NCBI GenBank assembly: GCA_964403565.1
Contig: CAYOFV010000004.1
Span: forward strand, 1-54,678
Reading direction: 5' to 3'
DNA from: Thioglobus_B sp964403565
GTDB lineage: Bacteria > Pseudomonadota > Gammaproteobacteria > PS1 > Pseudothioglobaceae
DNA length: 54,678 nucleotides
Shown here: positions 24,104 through 34,003 of the stretch, in pieces
How positions within the stretch are numbered: position 1 is the stretch's first letter
Layout of the letters: each line of letters begins with the position of its first letter
Notes under the pieces: model-generated
Seen by the model: the letters and a program-made list of their open reading frames with translations, nothing else
What the model was told of the DNA's origin: nothing
Databases searched by the model: none
Program-made: the position numbers and the translations under genes

Positions 24104-25549
24104 ATGGACATCGAAAACAGCAAAATTCCACCAAATTCTATTGAATCAGAGCAATCTGTTTTAGGTGGTTTGCTATTGCACAACGACGCATGGGATCAAG
24201 TGGCAGACATTCTTACTGAAGCTGACTTTTACCACTCATCACATGGAATTATTTACAACGCTATAACCACCCTACTTAAACACGATAACCCTGCTGATAT
24301 TCTTACAGTAAAAGAACATCTTGTTAAGACTGGAGATGAACAAACTATTGGTGGATTTTCTTATCTAGCCACTATTGCTGATAACACCCCAAGTATTTCA
24401 AATATTACCGCATATGCCAAACATGTACGCGAATTGTCAGTTTATAGACAGCTAATCAATGCATCCCATGAAATTGCTGATACTGCATACAATCCAAAAG
24501 ATATTGAAGTTCAAGAATTAATTGACAAATCTGAAAAGAAAATCTTTGAAATTGCTGAACAGGTTAGTCGTGGCAAGCAAGATGTTATTAATGTTAAAGA
24601 CATTGTTAAAGACGTATCTAACAAAGTTCATGAAATGCAAGAATCCACAGGAGTTACTGGGCTTGAAACCGGATTTAGCGATCTAGATAAAATGACATCT
24701 GGACTACAAAATGGCGATTTGATTATTATTGCCGGTAGACCTTCAATGGGTAAAACTGCATTTTCTATGAACATTATTGAAAATGTTGCAATCACTAACA
24801 AAGATCCAAAACCTGTTGCTGTATTCAGTTTAGAGATGCCTACCGAACAACTAGTTTTACGTATGATCTCATCGTTTGGCCATATTGATGGTAAAAAATT
24901 ACGTGATAGCATGTCTGAAACTGATTGGAATAGCTTTAATCATGCGCTTTTAGCTCTTGAAAAATCTAACATCTTGATTGATGAAACTCCTTCCATTACC
25001 CCTACCGAAATACGTGCAAAATGTCGCCGTCTTAAGCGCCAGTACCCAGATCTTGGTGTAATTATGGTTGATTATTTACAATTAATGACCGTACATGGAA
25101 AGAGTGAGAATCGCGTTCAAGAAATTTCTGAAATTTCACGCTCTTTAAAGGCTCTTGCTAAAGAAATTAATGTGCCGGTAATTGCCCTATCTCAACTTAA
25201 TCGTGGAGTTGAATCCCGCCCTAAGGCTGGCAAAGGCCGTATGCCTCAAATGTCTGACTTGCGTGAATCAGGATCTATTGAGCAGGATGCTGATATTATT
25301 GGTTTTATTTATCGTGATGAGCAATATCATGATGACTCTTATTCCAACCCTGAAGAAATTGGCAAAGCCAACCTGCAAATTGCTAAACATAGAAATGGTG
25401 CAACTGGCAGAATTGACCTTGCATTTATTAAAGAATATGCAAGGTTTGAAGATCTTGCAAATGATGATCAATTCCAAGGAATTCCAGATCAAGATATTGA
25501 AGCTGCTTATATAAATAATATGTCAGGGTTTGATCAAGAGCCGTTCTAA
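24104..25549 (+). CDS. dnaB: Replicative DNA helicase
   Basis: A 481-residue hexameric helicase. The N-terminal domain begins PPNSIESEQSVLGGLLL and contains HGIIYNAITTLL. A linker leads to the RecA-like domain with Walker A AGRPSMGKTAFSMN (about 207-220), FSLEMP, Walker B VIMVDYLQLM (about 322), SQLNRGVESR and SDLRESGSIEQDAD. It unwinds the fork ahead of DnaG and Pol III. No intein is present. The gene starts just after the rplI terminator, so its promoter must lie within or beyond that hairpin, or it relies on readthrough. Confidence 0.97.
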   Translation: MDIENSKIPPNSIESEQSVLGGLLLHNDAWDQVADILTEADFYHSSHGIIYNAITTLLKHDNPADILTVKEHLVKTGDEQTIGGFSYLATIADNTPSISNITAYAKHVRELSVYRQLINASHEIADTAYNPKDIEVQELIDKSEKKIFEIAEQVSRGKQDVINVKDIVKDVSNKVHEMQESTGVTGLETGFSDLDKMTSGLQNGDLIIIAGRPSMGKTAFSMNIIENVAITNKDPKPVAVFSLEMPTEQLVLRMISSFGHIDGKKLRDSMSETDWNSFNHALLALEKSNILIDETPSITPTEIRAKCRRLKRQYPDLGVIMVDYLQLMTVHGKSENRVQEISEISRSLKALAKEINVPVIALSQLNRGVESRPKAGKGRMPQMSDLRESGSIEQDADIIGFIYRDEQYHDDSYSNPEEIGKANLQIAKHRNGATGRIDLAFIKEYARFEDLANDDQFQGIPDQDIEAAYINNMSGFDQEPF

Positions 25550-25564
25550 AGTTCTTGATTCAAT

Positions 25565-26611
25565 ATGTACGCAGAAGCTTTAATCTCTCAATCAGCACTT
25601 CAAAACAATATCTCTGTAGTTAAGAGCCTAGCAACTAATGCAAAAATAGTTGCAATGATAAAAGCTAATGCTTATGGTCACCATATAGATTTAATCTCTC
25701 CACTTGTAAACAATGCTGATGTACTTGCAATAAGCGAAATAAGTGAGGCAAAAAACCTTAGAAAAATTACCGACAAACCCATTCTAATTCTTTCTGGAGT
25801 TTACTCAGAAGAAGATATTGATGATGTTATTAAACTTGATTGTAAGGTTGTTGTGCATACAAATTATCAGGTCGAATTATTAAAAAATATTACTAAACCT
25901 ATAAGTGTTTGGCTAAAAATTGACACTGGTATGCATCGCCTGGGTCTTTCAAGTAATGAATACAAAAATGCTGTTGATATTTTTGGCGCTAATAAACATA
26001 TTGATATTAACTGTGTAATGAGCCACTTTGCTTGTAGTGATGAAATTAACAACCCAATGAATGCTACTCAGCTTGATGTTTTTAATAATCTTGATATAAA
26101 ACATAATAAGTCAATGGCAAACTCTGGAGCAATAATGTCTAACGCACAAAGCTTATTTGATTATGTGCGCCCTGGCATCATGCTCTACGGCGCATCTCCA
26201 TTTGGAACAAAACACAAATTATTAAAATCTGTAATGCAACTTGTGGCCCCAATTCTTGCAATACGCACGGTTAAATCTGGCGATAGTATAGGCTATGGAC
26301 AAGCTTTTGTAGCTGATAAAGATTTAACCATTGCTACTATTGGTATTGGCTATGGAGATGGATATCCTCGTCACGCTAAAAACAATACTCCAGTATCCAT
26401 CAATGGCACAACTTGCCCACTTGTTGGCAGGGTTTCTATGGATTTAATTACTGTTGATATTTCAAATGTTAATGCTCAAATTGGCGATATCGCAACCCTG
26501 TGGGGAGATGAAAATACTCCAATTGAAACTATAGCAAAATGCGCTGACACTATTGCTTATGAGTTATTAACTTCTGTTAACTCGAGGGTTAAGTTTATAC
26601 AATCAGCATGA
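25565..26611 (+). CDS. alr: Alanine racemase
   Basis: A 348-residue fold-III PLP enzyme that makes D-alanine for peptidoglycan. The PLP lysine is in MIKANAYGHH (K33). KIDTGMHRLGL, the MSHFACSDE loop, NSGAIM, RPGIMLYGASP and the catalytic tyrosine region IGYGDGYPRH (about 258) are all visible. The C-terminal beta domain has GRVSMDLITVD. It follows dnaB closely, as in many gammaproteobacteria, and overlaps cpdA by ATGA. Confidence 0.96.
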   Translation: MYAEALISQSALQNNISVVKSLATNAKIVAMIKANAYGHHIDLISPLVNNADVLAISEISEAKNLRKITDKPILILSGVYSEEDIDDVIKLDCKVVVHTNYQVELLKNITKPISVWLKIDTGMHRLGLSSNEYKNAVDIFGANKHIDINCVMSHFACSDEINNPMNATQLDVFNNLDIKHNKSMANSGAIMSNAQSLFDYVRPGIMLYGASPFGTKHKLLKSVMQLVAPILAIRTVKSGDSIGYGQAFVADKDLTIATIGIGYGDGYPRHAKNNTPVSINGTTCPLVGRVSMDLITVDISNVNAQIGDIATLWGDENTPIETIAKCADTIAYELLTSVNSRVKFIQSA

Positions 26612-27303
26612 ATAGCTTTGTTCAAATTAGTGACTTACATATTGATGATAACAATATTGCAATGGGGGTTGATACACACCAAAACCTAGACAAGATTTTA
26701 TCAAAACTTAAAACAATAGAATTTGATCATATGCTTATTAGTGGTGACCTTAGCCATAACGGCAGTATAAAATCATACAAAATTCTAAAAACCAAAATTA
26801 GTAAAATTTTCCCAAATCCGGTTGTTATCTCTGGAAATCATGATGATAAAGACAACTTAAAACAAGCATTTAAGTTGGTAGATAAAAACACAACTATAAA
26901 TAATTGGGAAATAATTACTACCGACTCAACTCAAACTGGAAAAACCTCTGGGTTTTTATCAAAAGATAATATCAACAAACTTGATAATGATTTGGCCAAC
27001 TCTAATGCCAAGTTTATTATTGTAATGTTGCACCACCCTTTTGTTGATATGAATAGTTCATGGGATGATTCACTATCTTTAAAAAACCCTAAAGATTTAA
27101 TTAAAATACTATCAAAATATAAAAATATAAAAGCTGTATTATTTGGTCACGCACACGAGGCAAAAGAATTTAATGAATTTGATTTTAAAGTCATTTCTTG
27201 TCCATCAACAGCATGTCAATTTACAGATGAAAAACGTATTGGGTTTAATCATTACCAACTTAGTGACAATGGTGATGTAAACTACTACACGCAATGGATT
27301 TAA
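26608..27303 (+). CDS. cpdA: Cyclic-AMP phosphodiesterase CpdA-like metallophosphatase
   Basis: A 231-residue calcineurin-type phosphoesterase. All metal motifs are seen: SDLHID (D-x-H), SGDLSHNG, SGNHDD (GNHD/E), MLHHP and FGHAHE (GHxH). CpdA in E. coli hydrolyses 3',5'-cAMP and thus tunes CRP signalling. It overlaps alr at the start and the DUF1249 gene at the end. In E. coli cpdA also neighbours the DUF1249 gene yqiB, supporting the assignment. The real substrate is not certain from sequence. Confidence 0.82.
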   Translation: MNSFVQISDLHIDDNNIAMGVDTHQNLDKILSKLKTIEFDHMLISGDLSHNGSIKSYKILKTKISKIFPNPVVISGNHDDKDNLKQAFKLVDKNTTINNWEIITTDSTQTGKTSGFLSKDNINKLDNDLANSNAKFIIVMLHHPFVDMNSSWDDSLSLKNPKDLIKILSKYKNIKAVLFGHAHEAKEFNEFDFKVISCPSTACQFTDEKRIGFNHYQLSDNGDVNYYTQWI

Positions 27304-27746
27304 ACACAGAATATTTAAATAATTTATACAACCAAAACAAGTCTAGAACTTACTTTGAAGTAGAGCAGTTGTTCGAGATTAATTTTAATAAAATTATGCG
27401 TTTAATACCTTTATTGAAAAGCACCTATCATAATAGTGTTGTTGCATCCGAATCACAACAAGATCTACATCTTTTTGTAGAAAATAGATTTGCGCATACT
27501 GGTGTATTTACCCTTACTCATAAACTTGAAAATAGTTTTAAACCTGATATTAAATTTAAAGTATTTTTTGATGCGAAATTAGTTGAGGTAATGTCTGTGT
27601 GTAATGAAACTACACTTAATCAATCACACCCATATCTAGCCAAGTGTAGTGATATGGATATTAAGTATGAAATTAATGCTTTTATGGAAAAATGGCTAGA
27701 TTTTTGCATAGATAACTACAAAGATAAATCATGGCAGACGCTGTAG
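27294..27746 (+). CDS. DUF1249 (YqiB-like) protein
   Basis: A 150-residue soluble protein containing NYxxL near the start (LNNLYNQNKS), IMRLIPLLKS, the LHLFVENRFAHTGVFTLTH core and a C-terminal helix FMEKWLDFCIDN. These match DUF1249, the YqiB family, of unknown function and typically next to cpdA. It overlaps cpdA by 10 bp and the 5'-nucleotidase gene by 16 bp, indicating a compact operon. Confidence 0.82.
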   Translation: MDLNTEYLNNLYNQNKSRTYFEVEQLFEINFNKIMRLIPLLKSTYHNSVVASESQQDLHLFVENRFAHTGVFTLTHKLENSFKPDIKFKVFFDAKLVEVMSVCNETTLNQSHPYLAKCSDMDIKYEINAFMEKWLDFCIDNYKDKSWQTL

Positions 27747-28633
27747 CACCAAACGTTAAAGATAAGCTTGTTGTAGCAATATCATCAAGGGCTTTGTTTA
27801 ATCTTGACGAATCACACAAGATTTACAAAGAGCAAGGAATTAAAGCATATGCTAAACATCAACAAGAAAATGAAGATGTAATTTTAGAGCCTGGAGTTGG
27901 CTTCTCTCTTGTAAAAAAACTACTTAATTTAAATACTGAAAAAACCCCTGTTGATGTCATTCTACTATCACGCAATAGTGCTGATACTGGTCTTAGAATA
28001 TTTAACTCTATCGAACACTATGGTTTAAATATCTCGCGTGCTGCATTTACAAGAGGTGAATCAACTCACAACCTAGTTGAAGCGTTTGAGGCTGACCTTT
28101 ATCTTTCTAGCAACTATCTAGATGTACAAAAAGCTCTTTCTAAAGGCTTTGCAGCTGCATCAATTGTTGGAGAAGGTGGAAAAAACATTCACAAAACTCA
28201 ACTACGTATTGCTTTTGATGGCGATGCAGTAATATTTTCTGACGAAGCAGAAAGAATCTACCAAGAAAAAGGTATGGAAGCTTTTGAAGAAAACGAGAAA
28301 AACTCTGCTAATATCGAACTTAAAGCCGGACCATTTAAATGTTTTTTAAAATCGTTACACAAAATTCAATCAACATTTCCTGAAGAAAATAACCCTATTA
28401 GAACAGCACTTGTAACTGCACGCTCTGCACCATCACATAAAAGAGTGATTCATACAATGCGCGAATGGGGAATTCGCATTGACGAATCTTTTTTCTTAGG
28501 CGGTCTAGACAAAGGTATTTTCCTAGATAAGTTTGGAGCAGACATATTCTTTGATGATCAGCATAAGCATTGTGAATCTGCATCTAAATATGTGCCTACA
28601 GGCCATGTTCCTAACGGTGTTAGTAATCAATAA
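27731..28633 (+). CDS. 5'-nucleotidase, cytosolic type I-like
   Basis: A 300-residue protein of the Pfam 5-nucleotidase family (PF06189). Visible features are LVVAISSRALFNLDESHKIY near the N-terminus (a HAD-like D replaced by S-R-A-L-F then N-L-D), VDVILLSRNSADTGLRIF, FTRGESTHN, and a second half with LRIAFDGDAVIFSDEAERI and FLGGLDKG. The family dephosphorylates nucleoside monophosphates. It is the last gene before hisS and overlaps the DUF1249 gene. Confidence 0.85.
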   Translation: MADAVAPNVKDKLVVAISSRALFNLDESHKIYKEQGIKAYAKHQQENEDVILEPGVGFSLVKKLLNLNTEKTPVDVILLSRNSADTGLRIFNSIEHYGLNISRAAFTRGESTHNLVEAFEADLYLSSNYLDVQKALSKGFAAASIVGEGGKNIHKTQLRIAFDGDAVIFSDEAERIYQEKGMEAFEENEKNSANIELKAGPFKCFLKSLHKIQSTFPEENNPIRTALVTARSAPSHKRVIHTMREWGIRIDESFFLGGLDKGIFLDKFGADIFFDDQHKHCESASKYVPTGHVPNGVSNQ

Positions 28634-28677
28634 ATTAGGTGGTAAAATAGCTCCACTATTTGTTTTAAGTATTAATT

Positions 28678-29940
28678 ATGGCTAAGAAAATCCAAGCAAT
28701 CCGAGGTATGAACGACCTACTACCAAAAGACTCTGCACTTTGGTTGCATTTGGAAAAAACCATTACTGATCTATTTATATCGTACGGCTATAAAAACATT
28801 CGCACTCCTATTGTTGAAAAAACCGATACATTCTGCCGTGCAATTGGCGAAGCCACTGATATTGTTGAAAAAGAAATGTACACATGGACTGATACATCTG
28901 GAGATATGCTTAGTCTTAGACCAGAAGGTACAGCCGGTTGTGTGCGTGCTATGATTGAGCACAACCTACCAAGAGAAGGTATTCAGAAAGTATTTTATCA
29001 AGGGCAGATGTTCAGACACGAGCGCCCACAAAAAGGTCGTTATCGTCAATTTAACCAAGTTGGTGTTGAAGTTTTTGGTGCAAGTGAAGCCAAAATAGAT
29101 GCTGAACTTATGGCTATGACTAATAGCTTATGGAATAAGCTTGGTCTAAAAAACATTACACTTGAGATAAACACACTTGGATCGTCTGAGGCTCGCGTTA
29201 ACTATCGACAAATTTTGGTTGATTACTTTAATAAAAACAAAGAATTATTGGATGAAGATTCAACTAGAAGATTAAAAACTAATCCGTTAAGAATTCTTGA
29301 TAGCAAAAACCCAGCAATGCAAGATTTGATCAACAATGCGCCAAAATTAATGGAGCATTTAGATAAAGAATCAGAACAGCACTTTAATGAATTTAAATCC
29401 TATCTTGAAGCATTGGGTATTGAATACAAAATAAACACAAGATTAGTTAGAGGTTTGGATTATTACAATCGCACAGTATTTGAATGGACTACCAACGATC
29501 TCGGGTCTCAAGGCACTATATGTGCAGGTGGAAGATACGATTCACTAGTAGAAAAAATGGGTGGAAATCCAACAACTGCAGTTGGCTTTGCCATAGGTTT
29601 AGAAAGACTAATTCTTCTCTTACAAGAGCAAGGAGTAGAGGCTGACAATAATCAAGACTCTATTTATATTGTTGCGCTAGGTGATGATGCACAAATCAAA
29701 TCAATGCAAATTGCAAATGAGATACACAAGCATCTGCCGAATGTGATTGTTTATAATGACATAACTCTTGGCAGTTTCAAATCTCAGTTTAAAAAAGCTG
29801 ACAAAGCTAATGCTGACTTTGCTCTAATACTTGGCGAAGAAGAAATAAAAAACAACCAAGTAAGTATTAAACCACTGAAAGGACAAGGTGAACAACTAAC
29901 CACTAGTCTTGAAGAAATTATTAATTATTTAAGTAAGTAG
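28678..29940 (+). CDS. hisS: Histidyl-tRNA synthetase
   Basis: A 420-residue class II synthetase. IRGMNDLLP and RTPIVEKTDTFCRAIGE start the protein. Motif 2 is FYQGQMFRHERPQKGRYRQF, the histidine-A motif is LVRGLDYYNRTVFEW (about 256-270), and motif 3 is AVGFAIGLERLIL. The C-terminal anticodon-binding domain is at about 330-420. It begins the conserved hisS-yfgM-der block. A TAAAAT -10-like sequence lies about 30 bp before the ATG. Confidence 0.97.
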   Translation: MAKKIQAIRGMNDLLPKDSALWLHLEKTITDLFISYGYKNIRTPIVEKTDTFCRAIGEATDIVEKEMYTWTDTSGDMLSLRPEGTAGCVRAMIEHNLPREGIQKVFYQGQMFRHERPQKGRYRQFNQVGVEVFGASEAKIDAELMAMTNSLWNKLGLKNITLEINTLGSSEARVNYRQILVDYFNKNKELLDEDSTRRLKTNPLRILDSKNPAMQDLINNAPKLMEHLDKESEQHFNEFKSYLEALGIEYKINTRLVRGLDYYNRTVFEWTTNDLGSQGTICAGGRYDSLVEKMGGNPTTAVGFAIGLERLILLLQEQGVEADNNQDSIYIVALGDDAQIKSMQIANEIHKHLPNVIVYNDITLGSFKSQFKKADKANADFALILGEEEIKNNQVSIKPLKGQGEQLTTSLEEIINYLSK

Positions 29941-29943
29941 ATT

Positions 29944-30561
29944 ATGAAAAACTTTATTGAAGTAGGACAAACAGCCGACGAACAAGAACAGCAAATCAAA
30001 AACTGGATTAAAGAAAATGGTCCACAAATTATTGCTGGTGTTGTTATTGGTATTAGTGCAATTTGGGGCATGAAAGCATATGACGACTATAATTACACTC
30101 AAGCTGTTGAAGCCAGAACTCATTATCTTAATTACAGCACCAATCCAAGTAACGAAGCACCATACAACGAACTAAAAGCCAATTTCCCTGATAGTAGCTA
30201 TACTGATGAAGCAGCACTTGTTAGTGCCAAGCATGCTGTTACTAAAGGCGATTTTGCTAAAGCTTTAGAATATTTAACCCCGGTCTCGTCTAGTGAAAAT
30301 ATTGCAATATCCAATACTGCAAAGCTTAGAATTGCTAGTATTCATCTTGAAAATAAAGATTTTGATAAAGCTTTTGATGTTTTAAATACTAACTCTAATT
30401 CAGCATTTGCTGGTCTGTTTAATAATCTTAAAGGTGATGTATATGTAGCCCAAGGTAATATTAAACTTGCAAAAGAACATTATATTTTGGCAAAGGCGCA
30501 AATATCTGCTGATTCTAAATTACAAAACTTAATTCAGATTAAGATTAACGACTTAAACTAA
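29944..30561 (+). CDS. yfgM: YfgM-like ancillary SecYEG translocon subunit
   Basis: A 205-residue protein with an N-terminal cytosolic stretch (EQEQQIKNWIKENG), one transmembrane helix (about 28-47, IIAGVVIGISAIWG) and a periplasmic tetratricopeptide domain. YfgM binds the Sec translocon together with PpiD, and ppiD also occurs in this window. Position between hisS and der is conserved. The bamB gene that normally sits between yfgM and der is missing here. Confidence 0.85.
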   Translation: MKNFIEVGQTADEQEQQIKNWIKENGPQIIAGVVIGISAIWGMKAYDDYNYTQAVEARTHYLNYSTNPSNEAPYNELKANFPDSSYTDEAALVSAKHAVTKGDFAKALEYLTPVSSSENIAISNTAKLRIASIHLENKDFDKAFDVLNTNSNSAFAGLFNNLKGDVYVAQGNIKLAKEHYILAKAQISADSKLQNLIQIKINDLN

Positions 30562-30573
30562 TAACTTAGCATT

Positions 30574-31965
30574 ATGGGACTCCCTGTTATCTCTCTTGTT
30601 GGGCGCCCAAATGTTGGCAAGTCCACCCTATTTAATCGCTTAAGTAGATCTCGTCAAGCACTTGTTAGTGACTTTGAGGGATTAACTCGTGATCGTCAAT
30701 ATGCAACGGCAGAACTAGATCAAGATATTTATGCCAGCATAATTGATACTGGCGGTCTTACTGGCGATGACAATATTGTAGATAATGGCATTCAAGGCCA
30801 AGTATTAAGCGCTCTTGAAGAGTCAGATGCAATTTATTTTATTGTAAGTGTAAGAGACGGCTTAACCTCGCTTGATAGAGATATTGCCGCACAATTACGT
30901 AAGCTTAAGAAAAATATATTTTTAGTTTGTAACAAATCAGAAGGGCTTGATGCTTCTTCAGCTTATGAGTTTTTTGAATTAGGGCTAGGTGATCCACAAC
31001 TTATTTCAGCAGAACATGGTCAAGGTATAGCTGATTTGATTGATACAACTATAAAAACCTTGCCTGAGGCTACGGATGATGAAGATGAAGAACTTGAAGG
31101 AATAGCTGTTGCAGTTCTTGGTAGGCCTAATGTGGGTAAGTCAACTTTAGTTAACCGTATTCTTGGCGAAGAGCGAGTATTGGCAATTGACCTACCAGGC
31201 ACCACTAGAGATAGTATTTATATTCCATTTGAACGTGAAGGACAAAAATACACTCTAATCGATACTGCTGGCATACGACGCAAAAGATCAACCCATGAAA
31301 AAATTGAGAAATTTTCAATTATTAAGGCTATTGAAGCCTTAGATAAATCTCATGTTGTAGTGCTTGTTTTAGATGCACATGAAGGCGTTACTGAACAAGA
31401 TGCTACCCTACTAGGCATGATTGCTGATAAAGGCAGAGCGCTACTTATAGTTATTAATAAATGGGATGGACTGGATGACTATCAAAAGCAAGAAGTAAAG
31501 CGCAAACTAGAGGTAAAACTTTCATTTGTTAATTACGCAAGTGTACACTACATATCAGCACTTCATGGATCAGGAGTAGGTAAGCTTTTTAATCCAATTA
31601 ACACAGCATTTGCAAATGCTGGAAAAAGACATTCCACCTCAACTCTTAACAAAATTTTAGAAAAAGCCAATGCTGGACACCAGCCTCCGCCAGTCAGAGG
31701 CAAAAGATTAAAAATTAAATACGTTAATCAGGTGGATGTATTTCCACCAACTTTAGCATTTCATGGCAATCATTTAAAAAGTGTACCAAATGCTTATGAC
31801 AGATATCTAAAAAACTTCTTTGTTGAAGCACTAGGACTTACCAACACCCCAATTAAAATTGAGTACAAGAGTGGTGAAAATCCTTTTAAAGATAAAAAGA
31901 ACGTACTAACTGATAGGCAAATAAATAGAAAGCGTCGATTAATGAAGTTTGTTAAGAAGCGTTAA
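30574..31965 (+). CDS. der: Ribosome assembly GTPase Der (EngA)
   Basis: A 463-residue protein with two tandem GTPase domains. Each has a G1 motif GRPNVGKSTL (about 10-19 and 180-189), DxxG motifs (IDTGGLTGDD; IDTAGIRRK) and NKxD-type motifs (CNKSEG in the first, INKWDG in the second). A C-terminal KH-like domain follows. The first G4 motif is NKSE rather than NKxD. It acts in 50S maturation. Its 3' end overlaps the convergent hypothetical gene at 31952. Confidence 0.97.
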   Translation: MGLPVISLVGRPNVGKSTLFNRLSRSRQALVSDFEGLTRDRQYATAELDQDIYASIIDTGGLTGDDNIVDNGIQGQVLSALEESDAIYFIVSVRDGLTSLDRDIAAQLRKLKKNIFLVCNKSEGLDASSAYEFFELGLGDPQLISAEHGQGIADLIDTTIKTLPEATDDEDEELEGIAVAVLGRPNVGKSTLVNRILGEERVLAIDLPGTTRDSIYIPFEREGQKYTLIDTAGIRRKRSTHEKIEKFSIIKAIEALDKSHVVVLVLDAHEGVTEQDATLLGMIADKGRALLIVINKWDGLDDYQKQEVKRKLEVKLSFVNYASVHYISALHGSGVGKLFNPINTAFANAGKRHSTSTLNKILEKANAGHQPPPVRGKRLKIKYVNQVDVFPPTLAFHGNHLKSVPNAYDRYLKNFFVEALGLTNTPIKIEYKSGENPFKDKKNVLTDRQINRKRRLMKFVKKR

Positions 31966-32287
31966 CAAATTCAACCTCGCCTGATTTATTGATAATAATA
32001 TTTATCTCACAATAGGAATTCTCATGTGTCATTGCTTGCGATGGGTCATCACTACAGGCACAACCTGATAGAATTTCTTGAAAAAACACTCCAACCTTAA
32101 CAACCATAGAATCTACTTTTAAAATTTTTGAGATTACCATTATTGATATACTGTTCTCATCAATAACTGCAGAATGAGTACAACACTTTTCAAGTGGTAA
32201 TAATTCAACATCCTTAGTAGATAACTCTGATTTTATATAGTCAGAGAATTTATCACTATCCCAGTATTCAAATACCTTTGTTAACAC
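31952..32287 (-). CDS. Conserved hypothetical protein, 111 aa, cysteine motif
   Basis: I cannot name this protein. It begins at GTG in a TAGTG overlap with the pyrG stop, so it is coupled to pyrG. The motifs EKCCTHSAVIDENSISIMVIS and VFFQEILSGCACSDDPSQ resemble small gammaproteobacterial conserved proteins with an ILSGCxCxDDP motif; five cysteines (two CC/CxC pairs plus one) suggest metal binding. It ends in a strand INIIINKSGEVEF. The last 14 bp overlap the end of der on the other strand. Confidence 0.68.
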   Translation of the reverse strand: MLTKVFEYWDSDKFSDYIKSELSTKDVELLPLEKCCTHSAVIDENSISIMVISKILKVDSMVVKVGVFFQEILSGCACSDDPSQAMTHENSYCEINIIINKSGEVEFVNAS

Positions 32288-33924
32288 TAAGAAAGTATTA
32301 AATTATGTGCCTCTGATGCAGCGTTAATAAAACTAGAAAACAGTGGGTGACCATCTCTTGGAGTTGAGGTAAATTCCGGATGGAATTGACAAGCTACAAA
32401 CCATGGGTGATCTTTAATCTCAACCATCTCAACCAAACTACCATCAGCTGACTTTCCTGAAATACTAAGTCCTGCAGACTCAACCTTATCAATAAGATTG
32501 TTATTAACTTCATATCGATGACGATGACGCTCAACAATCATGTCTTTGCCATAAATCTCTCTGGCTTTTGTACCTTTTGTAAGAGCGCACTCTTGCCCTC
32601 CAAGACGCATAGTACCACCCATATCAGAGTCTTTATCGCGTGTTTGTACAGAGCCATCTTCATCTTGCCATTCAGTAATAAGACCAACAACTGGATAAGG
32701 TGTATCTTCATTAAACTCAGTAGAATTAGCATCAGTCATATTTGCCATACTACGTGCATATTCAATAACTGCCACTTGCATACCTAAACAAATACCAAGA
32801 TACGGTACATTGTTTTCACGAGCATATTTAGCACACGCAATCTTACCCTCAACGCCACGATTGCCAAATCCACCAGGAATTAAAATAGCGCTCATTTCTG
32901 ATAAACATTCAGCGCCATTTTTCTCAATTTCTTCAGAATCAAAATAATGGATATTTACTTTGGTTTGTGTATGTACTCCTGCATGAATTAGTGCTTCAGA
33001 CAAAGACTTGTAAGATTCGGTGAGATCCATATACTTACCAACCATGGCAATATCAACACTATGAGTTGGATTTTCTAATTTCTCAATTACACTACTCCAC
33101 TCACCAAGATCAGCATCTTTACAATCTAGGCCAAGTTTTCTAACTACTACGTTATCCAAACCTTGATCGTGCAATGCTTGTGGCACTTTATAAATTGTAT
33201 CCACATCAAGTGAGGTAAATACAGAGCTTTCTTCTACATTAGTAAATAGTGCAATTTTCTTGCGCTCGGCTTCTGGTAGCTCCTGCTCAGAACGACAAAT
33301 AAGAATATCTGGCTGAATACCAATACCTCTTAACTCTTTTACTGAGTGCTGTGTAGGTTTAGTTTTTAACTCTCCAGCTACTTTAATATATGGCAGAAGT
33401 GTTAAATGTACAAATAAGGTATTTTCCTTACCTACATCAAGACTCATCTGCCTAATAGCCTCCATAAATGGTAGTGATTCAATATCACCAGCAGTACCAC
33501 CAATCTCAACAAGAGCAATATCAGCACCTTCTGCTCCAGCTTTAGTTAAATCTTTAATTTCATTGGTAATATGTGGAATAATTTGAACTGTAGCGCCAAG
33601 ATAATCACCTCTACGTTCACGCTCAATTACATTTTCGTAAACTCTACCTGCAGTAAAGTTATTTCGCTTACCGAGCTGAATGCGCACGAACCTCTCATAA
33701 TGCCCAAGGTCAAGATCAGTTTCAGCGCCATCATTAGTTACAAATACCTCGCCATGTTGAAATGGACTCATAGTTCCAGGATCAACATTAATATACGGAT
33801 CTAGCTTAAGCATGGTTACCTTAAGTCCGCGTGATTCTAATAGTGAAGCTAATGAAGCTGATGCGATGCCTTTACCTAGAGAAGATACTACACCACCAGT
33901 AATAAAGATATATTTTGTTGCCAT
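32287..33924 (-). CDS. pyrG: CTP synthase
   Basis: A 545-residue enzyme that aminates UTP to CTP using glutamine. The synthetase domain (1-265) starts TKYIFITGGVVSSLGKGIASASL and contains DPYINVDPGTMSPFQHGEVFVTNDG and EIGGTAGDIES. The C-terminal class I glutamine amidotransferase domain has the nucleophile in YLGICLGMQ (about 375) and the His-Glu pair in FHPEF. The length is standard. It is divergent from msbA and coupled to the downstream hypothetical gene. Confidence 0.98.
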   Translation of the reverse strand: MATKYIFITGGVVSSLGKGIASASLASLLESRGLKVTMLKLDPYINVDPGTMSPFQHGEVFVTNDGAETDLDLGHYERFVRIQLGKRNNFTAGRVYENVIERERRGDYLGATVQIIPHITNEIKDLTKAGAEGADIALVEIGGTAGDIESLPFMEAIRQMSLDVGKENTLFVHLTLLPYIKVAGELKTKPTQHSVKELRGIGIQPDILICRSEQELPEAERKKIALFTNVEESSVFTSLDVDTIYKVPQALHDQGLDNVVVRKLGLDCKDADLGEWSSVIEKLENPTHSVDIAMVGKYMDLTESYKSLSEALIHAGVHTQTKVNIHYFDSEEIEKNGAECLSEMSAILIPGGFGNRGVEGKIACAKYARENNVPYLGICLGMQVAVIEYARSMANMTDANSTEFNEDTPYPVVGLITEWQDEDGSVQTRDKDSDMGGTMRLGGQECALTKGTKAREIYGKDMIVERHRHRYEVNNNLIDKVESAGLSISGKSADGSLVEMVEIKDHPWFVACQFHPEFTSTPRDGHPLFSSFINAASEAHNLILS

Positions 33925-34003
33925 TGATAAGTAACAAAGTTGAAATGCTTATGATACATTAAATCGTGTAGAATGTTGCGCTAACAAATCATTTAATTTA
34001 CAA

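Noticed and set aside
32518..32787. Plus-strand ORFs opposite pyrG, hisS, pheS, thrS and napA
   Set aside because: Antisense or out-of-frame shadows of well-defined genes with no signals of their own.
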